A DNA stretch of 34,843 nt from Rikenellaceae bacterium. Its GTDB lineage: Bacteria > Bacteroidota > Bacteroidia > Bacteroidales > Rikenellaceae. This document shows positions 16,294-24,678 of the stretch, piece by piece. The stretch lies in the NCBI GenBank assembly GCA_015059735.1, contig SUZX01000004.1, forward strand, positions 1 through 34,843, read 5' to 3'. The notes below the pieces were generated by a model. The model was given only the letters and a program-made list of their open reading frames with translations, did not search any database and had not been told where the DNA came from. Position numbers and translations under genes: made by a program. The stretch's first letter is position 1; each line of letters opens with the position of its first letter.

Positions 16294-17775
16294 ATGATTA
16301 TGGATTCCAAACTGGTACTTTACAATACGCTCACCCGCCGCAAGGAGGAGTTCGAGCCGATTACTGCGGGTCGTGTCGGCATGTATGTCTGTGGCCCCAC
16401 GGTCTATGGCGACCCCCATTTGGGCCATGCCCGTCCGGCCGTAACATTCGATTTATTGTTCCGCTATCTCAAAGCTCTGGGCTACAAGGTGCGTTATGTA
16501 CGTAACATTACCGACGTGGGACATTTGGAACACGATGCCGATGAGGGAGAAGATAAAATTGCCAAAAAAGCCCGTCTCGAACAACTCGAACCGATGGAGG
16601 TGGCGCATTACTACACCGAGCGTTACCATCGTGCAATGGATGCGCTTAATGTGGAATCTCCCTCGATCGAACCGCACGCTTCGGGACACATCATCGAACA
16701 GATTGATTTTGTGAAACGTATTCTCGATGCGGGATATGCTTATATATCGAACGGATCTGTCTATTTCGATGTCGATAAGTACAACGCGCAATACAACTAC
16801 GGCAAACTTTCGGGACGCAATCTCGAAGACATTGTTGCCAATACCCGCGAATTGGACGGTCAAAGCGACAAACGCCACTCTTACGATTTCGCTTTGTGGA
16901 AAAAAGCCTCTCCGGAACACATCATGCGGTGGCCCTCGCCGTGGAGCGACGGTTTCCCGGGATGGCACATGGAGTGCTCGGCCATGTCAACCCGTTATTT
17001 AGGCGAGCAATTCGACATTCACGGTGGTGGCATGGATTTGATGTTCCCGCACCACGAGTGCGAGATCGCCCAATCGACTGCCGCTCTCGGTTGTGACTCT
17101 GCTCGTTATTGGGTGCATAACAACATGATCACCATCAATGGCAAGAAAATGGGTAAGTCTCTCGGTAATTTCATCACCCTCGAAGAGCTCTTTACCGGCA
17201 GTAACAAATTGCTTGCGCAGGCTTATTCGCCAATGACCATTCGTTTCTTTGTCTTGCAAGCGCACTATCGTTCGACGCTCGATTTCTCGAACGAGGCATT
17301 GCAGGCTGCCGAAAAAGGACTTGATCGTTTGATGAAGGGGATCGAAACGCTCGGCAAAATTAAGCCGGCAGCCGCATCGACCGTAAAACCTGCCGAATTG
17401 GAGCAACGCTGCGCCGAGGCGATGGCTGACGATTTGAACTCGCCAATGGTCATCTCGGCACTTTTCGATTGGGTACGTATCATCAACCAAATCGCAGATG
17501 GCAAAGAGACAATATCGACAGAGGATCTCGACACGTTGAAAACTATTGTGCGCCGTTATGTCTTTGATATTCTCGGCTTGCGTGACGAGAATGTTGTCGG
17601 AGCAGCATCCGGTCGTGATTATGTAACACCGTTGGTCGAGATGTTGTTGGCCGAGCGATTGAAAGCACGTGCAGCCAAAGATTGGGCCGCGTCGGATCGT
17701 ATCCGCGACGGATTGGCTGCGGCCGGTATTCGGGTCAAGGATCGCAAAGATGGTAGCGATTGGGAGTTAGAATAA
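16294..17775 (+). CDS. cysS: Cysteine--tRNA ligase
   Basis: A 493-residue class I aminoacyl-tRNA synthetase that charges tRNA-Cys. The HIGH-type motif is HLGH (residues 42-45) inside [19 protein letters not shown], whose cysteine is a zinc ligand. Other zinc-site and substrate motifs are WHMECSAMS and [18 protein letters not shown]. The KMSKS-type loop is KMGKS near residue 285. The C-terminal DALR-like helical domain ends the protein at normal family length. A second in-frame ATG two codons later is equally possible as start. It heads a plus-strand run of genes that continues to 23006. Confidence 0.97.
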   Translation: MIMDSKLVLYNTLTRRKEEFEPITAGRVGMYVCGPTVYGDPHLGHARPAVTFDLLFRYLKALGYKVRYVRNITDVGHLEHDADEGEDKIAKKARLEQLEPMEVAHYYTERYHRAMDALNVESPSIEPHASGHIIEQIDFVKRILDAGYAYISNGSVYFDVDKYNAQYNYGKLSGRNLEDIVANTRELDGQSDKRHSYDFALWKKASPEHIMRWPSPWSDGFPGWHMECSAMSTRYLGEQFDIHGGGMDLMFPHHECEIAQSTAALGCDSARYWVHNNMITINGKKMGKSLGNFITLEELFTGSNKLLAQAYSPMTIRFFVLQAHYRSTLDFSNEALQAAEKGLDRLMKGIETLGKIKPAAASTVKPAELEQRCAEAMADDLNSPMVISALFDWVRIINQIADGKETISTEDLDTLKTIVRRYVFDILGLRDENVVGAASGRDYVTPLVEMLLAERLKARAAKDWAASDRIRDGLAAAGIRVKDRKDGSDWELE

Positions 17776-17793
17776 CAATCTAGATGGTATATC

Positions 17794-18558
17794 ATGAAAA
17801 AGATAGCATTGTTATTGGCGTTTGTCATAAGTTTAGAGTCGATATTTGCTTGGAACTGGCTGGGGCACAAAGTGATTGTTGAGATCGCCAAAGCGCATTT
17901 GACCCCCAAAGCCCAAAAGAATATCGAGCGTTACATGCCTTATGACATCGTGAAAGATGCTTCATGGATGGATTATCATCGCAAGGATAAAGCGATCAAC
18001 TATACTACCCATTGGCACTCTTTTCGTTACGACAAAAAGAGTTTGAAACACGATCTGAACTTTACTTTGCGTCGAGGTGATGTGGTACGGGCTTTGGAGG
18101 TCGCAGAATATAACTTGGCACATTATCGGGAGTTGACCGACTCGGCTGTTGTTATGAATTTGCGGATGGCGATCCACTTTGTCGGTGATATGCATTGTCC
18201 ATGCCACGCAGTTCCCTATCGCACACGCGGAGCCAAACTGATGTACAAAGGCAAACCGATCGGATTTCACAAATTTTTCGACAAATCTCCCGCTTTGGTA
18301 CATCCGAAAAAAAACTATCGGGAGATCAGTGCGGATATTGATGACTACTCCAAACGAAAGTATAAATCAATCACTGCCGGAACGGTCAAAGATTGGGCCG
18401 ATGACACTGCCAAAAATGTTGATTTTGTGTGGGACAAATACAATAAGGCAGGTTTGGAAGTAGAGATTACTCCCGAACTCGAAAAGGTGGTTAATACGCA
18501 ATTGCGTAATGCGGGCTATCGATTGGCGGCCTTCTTAAACCGCTATTTCGGGAAATAA
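17794..18558 (+). CDS. Secreted S1/P1 family zinc nuclease
   Basis: A 254-residue secreted nuclease that cleaves single-stranded DNA and RNA, using three zinc ions. The signal peptide (residues 1-19) ends FA, leaving Trp20 as the mature N-terminus, as needed because that amino-terminal Trp is itself a zinc ligand. WNWLGH supplies the first Trp and His ligands. DASWMD, HWHS, the strongly conserved HFVGDMHCPCH and HKFFD supply the rest, so the full ligand set seems intact. The last motif has Phe where many homologues have Trp. It follows cysS after 18 nt and ends just before a terminator hairpin. A role in scavenging extracellular nucleic acids is likely. Confidence 0.93.
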   Translation: MKKIALLLAFVISLESIFAWNWLGHKVIVEIAKAHLTPKAQKNIERYMPYDIVKDASWMDYHRKDKAINYTTHWHSFRYDKKSLKHDLNFTLRRGDVVRALEVAEYNLAHYRELTDSAVVMNLRMAIHFVGDMHCPCHAVPYRTRGAKLMYKGKPIGFHKFFDKSPALVHPKKNYREISADIDDYSKRKYKSITAGTVKDWADDTAKNVDFVWDKYNKAGLEVEITPELEKVVNTQLRNAGYRLAAFLNRYFGK

Positions 18559-18565
18559 TGAGTGC

Positions 18566-18595
18566 GAGGAGGTCTGCTGAGGCCTCCTCCCTTTT
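18566..18595 (+). terminator. Terminator after the S1/P1 nuclease gene
   Basis: A 7-bp stem GAGGAGG/CCTCCTC (18566-18572 with 18583-18589) is followed by CCTTTT. It lies within 10 nt of the nuclease stop and before the MATE start. The T-run is short, so termination may be partial. Confidence 0.6.
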
Positions 18596-18609
18596 CCAAT
18601 ACGATATTT

Positions 18610-20022
18610 ATGGCAACCTTACAACAAGGAACACCTCCCGATTCTAAGCAGGCAGCGGCACTCGCTTTGGGAACCGAACGCATTCATAAACTGCTTTTGC
18701 AATATGCGTTGCCGGCGATTATCGCCATGACCGCATCCTCGCTTTATAACATGGTCGATAGTATTTTTATCGGTCATGGCGTGGGGCCTTTGGCCATTTC
18801 GGGCTTGGCTCTAACTTTTCCGCTGATGAACCTTTCGGCAGCTTTCGGAGCTATGGTTGGTGTGGGGGCCTCAACCTTGATCTCCATGCGTTTGGGGCAA
18901 CGGGATTACAATTCGGCTAAACAAATATTGGGGAATGTCGTGGTGTTGAACACGATTATCGGAATCCTTTTTGCGGCAATCATGTTACTCTTCCTCGATC
19001 CCATTCTCTTTTTCTTCGGAGCCAGCGAGGAGACCATCCCTTATGCTCGTGAGTATATGGAGATTATTCTCTACGGCAACGTGGTGACACATATGTATTT
19101 GGGCTTAAATGCCGTATTGCGGGCTTCGGGACACCCTCGTAAGTCGATGTCCACCACGATAGTTACCGTGATATTGAATGCCATTTTAGACCCGATCTTT
19201 ATTTTTGTTTTCGATTGGGGAATTCGGGGTGCCGCCATAGCGACTATTTTGGCTCAAATATTTTCACTTCTGTGGCAGTTGCAAATCCTTTCGAATCGCA
19301 ATGAGCTGCTGCACTTCCAACGCGGGATCTATCAATTGAACCAAAAGATTGTTGCCAACATCCTCTCGATCGGTCTTTCACCCTTCCTGATGAATTTGGC
19401 GGCATGTTTTGTTTCGATTATGATCAACAAAGGATTCAAAGAGCATGGCGGTGATCTGATGATCGGGGCCTATGGCATTACCAACCGTATCATCTTCCTA
19501 TTTGTCATGATCATGATGGGACTGAATCAAGGTATGCAACCTATTGCCGGTTATAACTACGGAGCCAACCGATACGATCGGGTGTTACAAGTCTTTCGGT
19601 TGACGGCTATTGGGGCTACGATTGTCTCTACTTCGGCATTCCTTCTCGGAGAGTTTGCACCCGAAGTGGTGGTACGGCTCTTTACAACTGATGTACAACT
19701 CATTGATTTTGCCGTTACGGGCATGCGGCTTACATTGATCATGTTCCCGTTGGTCGGATTCCAAATGGTAGCTACCAACCTCTTCCAAAGTCTCGGTATG
19801 GCCTCGAAAGCCATATTTTTATCACTTACACGCCAGTTGCTCTTCTTGTTGCCAAGTCTGCTTATTTTACCAGAACTTTTTATCCGATATACTTCGTGGT
19901 CGGGCAGTTGGGGTGTTTGGTGTGCTTCGCCTCTTTCGGATTTATTATCGGCATTGGTCACTACTTGGATGTTAACCCGTCAGATTCATAAGTTCCGTGA
20001 CAAAGTTCATCTCTCCATTTAA
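18610..20022 (+). CDS. MATE family efflux transporter
   Basis: A 470-residue integral membrane protein with the usual twelve helices of multidrug and toxic compound extrusion transporters, which exchange cations for drugs or metabolites. The first half has ALPAIIAMTASSLYNMVDSIFIGHG, the typical first-helix pattern, and RASGHPRKSM; the second half has GLNQGMQPIAGYNYGA, the diagnostic MATE repeat. The ATG at 18610 is chosen because an in-frame GTG at 18562 would place the start inside the terminator hairpin. No clear -7 box was found, so it may depend on read-through from cysS. The next gene starts 18 nt after its stop. The substrate is unknown. Confidence 0.93.
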   Translation: MATLQQGTPPDSKQAAALALGTERIHKLLLQYALPAIIAMTASSLYNMVDSIFIGHGVGPLAISGLALTFPLMNLSAAFGAMVGVGASTLISMRLGQRDYNSAKQILGNVVVLNTIIGILFAAIMLLFLDPILFFFGASEETIPYAREYMEIILYGNVVTHMYLGLNAVLRASGHPRKSMSTTIVTVILNAILDPIFIFVFDWGIRGAAIATILAQIFSLLWQLQILSNRNELLHFQRGIYQLNQKIVANILSIGLSPFLMNLAACFVSIMINKGFKEHGGDLMIGAYGITNRIIFLFVMIMMGLNQGMQPIAGYNYGANRYDRVLQVFRLTAIGATIVSTSAFLLGEFAPEVVVRLFTTDVQLIDFAVTGMRLTLIMFPLVGFQMVATNLFQSLGMASKAIFLSLTRQLLFLLPSLLILPELFIRYTSWSGSWGVWCASPLSDLLSALVTTWMLTRQIHKFRDKVHLSI

Positions 20023-20040
20023 GTAAAATCAATTTCAGCC

Positions 20041-20673
20041 ATGAAAACATCTTACATCATCAACATCGGTCGTCAATTTGGCAGTGGGGGAAAGGCCATC
20101 GGAGATATTATAGCTCATCGTTTGAATATCCCATTGTATGATAAGGAGTTGCTCTGCTTGGCTGCACGTGAAAGCGGATTCAGCACCGAATTTTTCGAGC
20201 AGGCTGACGAACAAGAACGAAAAGGAGTTCTGCGTTCGTTAGTAGGGCTTTTTCGTGCACCTTTTGTCGGCAGTTATGCGCATGGTGAGGATCCACTCTC
20301 CAACGAGTCGCTATTTCATATCCAAAGCGATACGATACGACGTGTTGCCGAACAAGGATCGTGCCTTTTCGTGGGACGTTGTGCCGATTATATTTTGCGA
20401 GATAAACCTCATTGTATCAATATCTTCTTTACAGCCGATTCCGAAGATCGTATTCGTCGCATCACTTCTCGTTCGGGGTGTAATGAAGAGGAGGCCGCAG
20501 CTCGTATGGAGCGTATAGACCGCCAACGTGCCGCTTATTACAACTACTATACCTCGCGGACTTGGGGGATGGCTTCCACTTATGATCTTTGTATCAACAC
20601 TTCGCATTTGGGCGATGAGGGAACGGCCGATTTTGTGTTGGAATTTGTTACCCGAAAGTTGAATCTGAAATAA
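20041..20673 (+). CDS. Cytidylate kinase-like protein
   Basis: A 210-residue P-loop kinase of the cytidylate-kinase-like family, distinct from the canonical Cmk. The phosphate-binding loop is GRQFGSGGKAIG (Lys18), followed by the substrate region IPLYDKELL. The LID-region arginines lie in FTADSEDRIRRI and the following RMERIDRQRAAYY. The usual cellular role of these second cytidylate-kinase-type proteins is not settled. It sits 18 nt after the MATE gene and 14 nt before prfB, consistent with one transcript. Confidence 0.85.
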   Translation: MKTSYIINIGRQFGSGGKAIGDIIAHRLNIPLYDKELLCLAARESGFSTEFFEQADEQERKGVLRSLVGLFRAPFVGSYAHGEDPLSNESLFHIQSDTIRRVAEQGSCLFVGRCADYILRDKPHCINIFFTADSEDRIRRITSRSGCNEEEAAARMERIDRQRAAYYNYYTSRTWGMASTYDLCINTSHLGDEGTADFVLEFVTRKLNLK

Positions 20674-20687
20674 CAATTATTGTTTTT

Positions 20688-21800
20688 ATGATATTAACCG
20701 AACAAATCAAGGAGTTGGAGAGTCGTCGTGAGGTACTCGATCGCTGTTTAAATATTGAGCAGATGCGTATCGATTTGCGAAACGAGGAAGAGAAGACACA
20801 GGACCCCGACTTTTGGGAAGATCCTGCGGCAGCTCGGGAGCAGTTGCGCAAGGTCGCCGGCATCAAAGCATGGGTTGATGATTACGACGCCGTTCGACGA
20901 CAGGTTGAGGATCTGCAACTCATGCCCGATTTTGTGAAAGAGGGCGTTGTCAGCGAAGCTGAAATGGATGCCCATTATGCTGTAACTGTCGAGGCTATTG
21001 AGCAACTCGAAATGCGCAATATGTTGCGCCGCGATGAAGATAAACTCGGGGCTATTCTCGACATCAATGCCGGAGCAGGAGGGACTGAGGCTCTTGATTG
21101 GGCTTCGATGTTGTTGCGTATGTACACCCGTTGGGGCGAGGCTCACGGATACAAAGTCAAGGTACTCGACTATCAAGCTGGCGATGAGGTGGGTGTGAAA
21201 TCCTGTACGATGGAATTCGAGGGCGAATACGCGTACGGTTACCTTAAAAGTGAAAACGGTGTACATCGTATGGTGCGCTTATCACCCTTTAATGCCAACA
21301 ATAAGCGACAGACAACTTTTGCATCGGTGTTCATTTCGCCTGCTGTCGATGACTCGATCGAGATTACGATCAATCCGGCCGATATCGAGTGGGATACCTT
21401 CCGCTCATCGGGTGCCGGCGGACAGAATGTCAATAAGGTCGAAACAGCCGTACGTTTGCGCTATCACGGCAAAGATCCCGATACGGGTGAGCCTATCGAA
21501 TACTTGATCGAAAACATGGAAACTCGCTCACAATTGATGAATCGCGAGAATGCCATGCGTATTCTGCGGTCGAAACTCTACCAACGTGAGTTGGATAAGC
21601 GTATGGCTACCCAACAGGCTTTGGAAGCTTCGAAGAAAAAAATCGAGTGGGGTTCGCAAATCCGTTCGTATGTTTTTGACGATCGACGTGTCAAAGACCA
21701 TCGTACCGGTGTGCAAACCTCAGCGGTCGAGGCGGTGATGGATGGTGATTTAGACGCCTTTATCAAAGCCTATTTGATGGAATTTGGAGCCTCGGCATAA
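20688..21800 (+). CDS. prfB: Peptide chain release factor 2 (single frame, no frameshift site)
   Basis: A 370-residue class I release factor. The stop-codon reading motif SPF (near residue 198, RLSPFNANNK) identifies RF2, which reads UGA and UAA. GGQ (near 244-246, SSGAGGQNVNKVETA) triggers peptide release. In many bacteria prfB is interrupted by an in-frame UGA after about 25 codons and needs a programmed +1 shift for expression. Here the whole protein, including the N-terminal helical domain, is in one frame from ATG 20688, and the codons around that position (CGC TGT TTA AAT) contain no stop. It precedes the DUF1343 gene by 9 nt. Confidence 0.97.
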   Translation: MILTEQIKELESRREVLDRCLNIEQMRIDLRNEEEKTQDPDFWEDPAAAREQLRKVAGIKAWVDDYDAVRRQVEDLQLMPDFVKEGVVSEAEMDAHYAVTVEAIEQLEMRNMLRRDEDKLGAILDINAGAGGTEALDWASMLLRMYTRWGEAHGYKVKVLDYQAGDEVGVKSCTMEFEGEYAYGYLKSENGVHRMVRLSPFNANNKRQTTFASVFISPAVDDSIEITINPADIEWDTFRSSGAGGQNVNKVETAVRLRYHGKDPDTGEPIEYLIENMETRSQLMNRENAMRILRSKLYQRELDKRMATQQALEASKKKIEWGSQIRSYVFDDRRVKDHRTGVQTSAVEAVMDGDLDAFIKAYLMEFGASA

Positions 21801-21809
21801 AATTTTCTC

Positions 21810-23006
21810 ATGAAACGAATTTGGCCTTTTTTGTTGTCAGCAATTTTGCTACTTGTGGGATGTTCTCATGCCATCGGGCAGCAACAACCGCTTGTCGGCA
21901 TGACCGATACGACTACCTATTTCCCGCGTTTGGCCGGGCAACGAGTTGCCGTGCTGGCCAATCATACTTCTGTCGCCGAACTGCCAACTGCCTCAGGTGC
22001 TGATGTGTCGGGATGTGTGCATCTTGTCGATCTACTCCATGCGCGAGGATTTGAGGTTACGGGAATCTTCTCTCCCGAACATGGATTTCGCGGTACGGCC
22101 GATGCAGGAGAGGCTGTTACCAATTCGCATGATGAGAAGACCGGCATTCCCATTCGATCACTCTACGACGGCCGCACGAAATACCCCTCATCGGCCACGA
22201 TGGCAACATTCGATCTGCTTGTTGTAGATATACAGGATGTGGGTCTTCGATTTTATACCTATTATATTACCATGCTCCGCATGATGGAGGCGTGTGCTGC
22301 TGCCGGCAAAGCGGTGATCGTACTCGATCGCCCCAATCCCAATGGCGATAAAATCGATGGTCCGATACTCGACATGCGGTTCAAATCGGGAATTGGGGCT
22401 TTGCCTATTCCGGTATTGCACGGACTTACAATGGGTGAAATCGCCCGTATGGCGGTAGGTGAAGGATGGTGTGCGGCATGTGATCTTACGGTTGTCCCAT
22501 GCCGGAACTACACCCATGCTACCGAGTATCTGTTGCCTATTGCACCGTCACCCAACCTGCCCAATCAGCGAGCCATCTATCTCTATGCCTCGCTTTGTCT
22601 TTTCGAAGGAACACCCGTGAGTGTCGGTCGAGGGACCGATATTCCGTTCCAATGTTTCGGACATCCCGATCTTGCCGGATACGACTTTTCGTTCACGCCT
22701 CGCCCAATGTTCGGAGCAAAACAACCTTTGCATGAAGGTAAAAGTTGTCGAGGGCGTAATTTAGCGACTATTCCGTTAGCAGAGGTGCGAAACGTGGGGT
22801 TCTCACTCCGATGGATCATCGAAACCTATCGGGCATTGAATCTTGGTAATAAATTCTTCAAACCGGTGTTTGATAAATTAGCCGGCAGCGATCAATTGCG
22901 ACTACAAATCGGCCGAGGAATGACCGAGACACAGATCCGTGCAAGTTGGCAGTCTGACCTTGATCGCTATCGGTCTCTCCGTGCAAAATATCTGCTTTAC
23001 GAATAA
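21810..23006 (+). CDS. DUF1343 lipoprotein, NamZ-like exo-beta-N-acetylmuramidase
   Basis: A 398-residue exported protein of the DUF1343 family. Family members, including NamZ proteins of Bacillus subtilis and Tannerella forsythia, are exo-N-acetylmuramidases that release MurNAc from peptidoglycan fragments (CAZy GH171). A lipobox LLVGC gives acylated Cys18. Conserved segments are VAVLANHTS, GIFSPEHGFRG (with the probable active-site Glu), DVGLRFYTY, DRPNPNG and the late EGTPVSVGRGTDIPFQCFGHP. It is the last gene of the prfB run and ends about 60 nt before the serS promoter. Its likely job is cell-wall fragment scavenging at the envelope. Confidence 0.9.
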   Translation: MKRIWPFLLSAILLLVGCSHAIGQQQPLVGMTDTTTYFPRLAGQRVAVLANHTSVAELPTASGADVSGCVHLVDLLHARGFEVTGIFSPEHGFRGTADAGEAVTNSHDEKTGIPIRSLYDGRTKYPSSATMATFDLLVVDIQDVGLRFYTYYITMLRMMEACAAAGKAVIVLDRPNPNGDKIDGPILDMRFKSGIGALPIPVLHGLTMGEIARMAVGEGWCAACDLTVVPCRNYTHATEYLLPIAPSPNLPNQRAIYLYASLCLFEGTPVSVGRGTDIPFQCFGHPDLAGYDFSFTPRPMFGAKQPLHEGKSCRGRNLATIPLAEVRNVGFSLRWIIETYRALNLGNKFFKPVFDKLAGSDQLRLQIGRGMTETQIRASWQSDLDRYRSLRAKYLLYE

Positions 23007-23065
23007 CGATTTGGCCGGCAGACGAAAAAAAACATTTTACATGCAGGAGTTTAGGTCGAAATTAC

Positions 23066-23073
23066 TAACTTTG
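23066..23073 (+). promoter_or_regulatory. -7 promoter box of serS
   Basis: TAACTTTG is a full match to TAnnTTTG, 43 nt before ATG 23117, giving a leader of roughly 37 nt. No convincing -33 box was seen. Confidence 0.65.
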
Positions 23074-23116
23074 CACAACATAACGAGCAAATAAAAGCTT
23101 AAATTTAAGATACACT

Positions 23117-24388
23117 ATGCTTACGATCAAGCAAATCCGTGATGACAAAGAGGCCGCCGTGCACAAGTTGGCCAAAAAAGGCGTAGATGCCGCTCCCGTG
23201 ATTGAGAAGATCCTTTCTCTCGACGATCGCCGCAAGGCTATTCAAACCGAATTAGATAATACACTTGCCACGCAAAATAAGGTAGCCAAAGAGATCGGAG
23301 CTTTGATGGGACAAGGTCGGCGCGATGAGGCCGAAGAGCGCAAACGTTTCGTTGCCGATCTGAAAGCCAAGTCATCCGCATTGCAAACCGAATCGACTGC
23401 GGTGCAGGAGGAGTTGCAGAATGCCATTGTGTCGTTGCCTAACTTCCCTGCCGATATTGTTCCCGAAGGAAAAACAGCCGAAGATAATCTGGTTATAAAA
23501 TTGGTCGAGAACTATACCGAGTTGCCCGAAGAGCCACAGCCCCACTGGGAGTTGGCGCGTAAATACGACATCATAGACTTCGATTTGGGTGTTAAACTTA
23601 CAGGTGCAGGTTTCCCGGTCTATAAGGGGCAAGGAGCTCGTCTGCAACGTGCTTTGATCAACTACTTCCTCGATTGCAACACAAAAGCGGGGTATCAAGA
23701 GGTTGAACCTCCTGTATTGGTCAACGAGGCTTCGGGGTTTGGTACGGGACAGCTGCCCGACAAAGAGGGACAGATGTACCATGCCACAGCCGATAATTTC
23801 TATTTGGTACCGACCGCCGAAGTGCCGGTAACCAATATTTTCCGCGATGTAATTCTCGATGAAAAGGATTTTCCGGTGAAGATGACAGCCTATACGCCTT
23901 GTTTCCGTCGTGAGGCGGGATCGTATGGCAAGGATGTTCGTGGCTTGAATCGTCTGCACCAATTCGATAAGGTTGAGATCGTGCAACTCTCATTACCCGA
24001 AAAGTCGTATGAGGCTCTCGACGGCATGGTAGCACATGTCGAGTCGATCATTCAATCATTGGGTCTGCCGTATCGTATTCTGCGCCTGTGTGGAGGTGAT
24101 ATGTCGTTCACTTCGGCTTTGACTTATGACTTCGAAGTATATTCCGAGGCTCAAAAACGTTGGTTAGAGGTATCGTCGGTATCTAATTTCGAGTCATTCC
24201 AAGCCAACCGTTTGAAACTGCGCTATCGCGATGCCAACAAGAAAACCCAGCTGGCGCATACACTCAACGGCTCGTCGTTGGCTCTGCCTCGCATCGTGGC
24301 AGCATTGTTGGAGAATAATCAAACCTCCGAAGGAATCCGTATTCCAGAAGTATTAGTTCCTTATACAGGCTTTGATATTATCAAATAG
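23117..24388 (+). CDS. serS: Serine--tRNA ligase
   Basis: A 423-residue class II aminoacyl-tRNA synthetase that charges tRNA-Ser (and tRNA-Sec where present). Residues 1-110 or so form the antiparallel coiled-coil arm that grips the long variable arm of tRNA-Ser, visible as charged heptads (KRFVADLKAKSSALQTES). Motif 2 is FRREAGSYGKDVRGLNRLHQF, and motif 3 is near LNGSSLALPRIVAALLENNQ. The length is normal. The promoter of the next gene begins inside its last codons. Confidence 0.97.
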   Translation: MLTIKQIRDDKEAAVHKLAKKGVDAAPVIEKILSLDDRRKAIQTELDNTLATQNKVAKEIGALMGQGRRDEAEERKRFVADLKAKSSALQTESTAVQEELQNAIVSLPNFPADIVPEGKTAEDNLVIKLVENYTELPEEPQPHWELARKYDIIDFDLGVKLTGAGFPVYKGQGARLQRALINYFLDCNTKAGYQEVEPPVLVNEASGFGTGQLPDKEGQMYHATADNFYLVPTAEVPVTNIFRDVILDEKDFPVKMTAYTPCFRREAGSYGKDVRGLNRLHQFDKVEIVQLSLPEKSYEALDGMVAHVESIIQSLGLPYRILRLCGGDMSFTSALTYDFEVYSEAQKRWLEVSSVSNFESFQANRLKLRYRDANKKTQLAHTLNGSSLALPRIVAALLENNQTSEGIRIPEVLVPYTGFDIIK

Positions 24389-24401
24389 TTTTTTATCTTT
24401 G
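24371..24401 (+). promoter_or_regulatory. Promoter of the ferredoxin gene
   Basis: -33 TTTG (24371-24374, within the serS coding end), 19-nt spacer, -7 TATCTTTG (24394-24401). This is a full match to the Bacteroidota consensus. The predicted leader is about 36 nt. Confidence 0.8.
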
Positions 24402-24442
24402 CTCACACAAAACACACTTAACTCACTTTAATTTTTACAAAA

Positions 24443-24610
24443 ATGGCTTACAAAATCACTGATTCGTGCGTTGCTTGTGGTACCTGCATCGGCGAATGTC
24501 CGGTAGAGGCAATTTCGGCCGGCGACATCTATGTTATTGATCCCGATAAATGTATCGATTGCGGTACATGCGCAGGCGTATGCCCCAGCGAGGCTATCAT
24601 CCCCGAATAA
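24443..24610 (+). CDS. 2[4Fe-4S] ferredoxin
   Basis: A 55-residue clostridial-type ferredoxin that carries electrons at low potential, for example for pyruvate:ferredoxin oxidoreductase or hydrogenase in anaerobes. Two complete CxxCxxCxxxCP cluster motifs are visible, CVACGTCIGECP in the first half and CIDCGTCAGVCP in the second, each followed by the usual xEAI. The whole protein is just the two-cluster fold, the standard length. It has a strong promoter of its own and a strong terminator, so it is an independent and probably highly expressed gene. Confidence 0.95.
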   Translation: MAYKITDSCVACGTCIGECPVEAISAGDIYVIDPDKCIDCGTCAGVCPSEAIIPE

Positions 24611-24628
24611 ATTCAGGCATGAAAGCAT

Positions 24629-24659
24629 AAAAGCGGCGTTCTTCGGAACGCCGCTTTTT
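24629..24659. terminator. Bidirectional terminator between ferredoxin and acyl-CoA synthetase genes
   Basis: A 13-bp perfect stem AAAAGCGGCGTTC/GAACGCCGCTTTT (24629-24641 with 24646-24658) closed by a UUCG tetraloop, with T-runs on both sides. It serves the two convergent genes. Confidence 0.92.
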
Positions 24660-24678
24660 GTTTCTGTCGAAAGAGAGT

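Noticed and set aside
18562..18609. GTG start for the MATE transporter
   Set aside because: The extra 16 codons are the terminator hairpin itself and add no transporter-like sequence.
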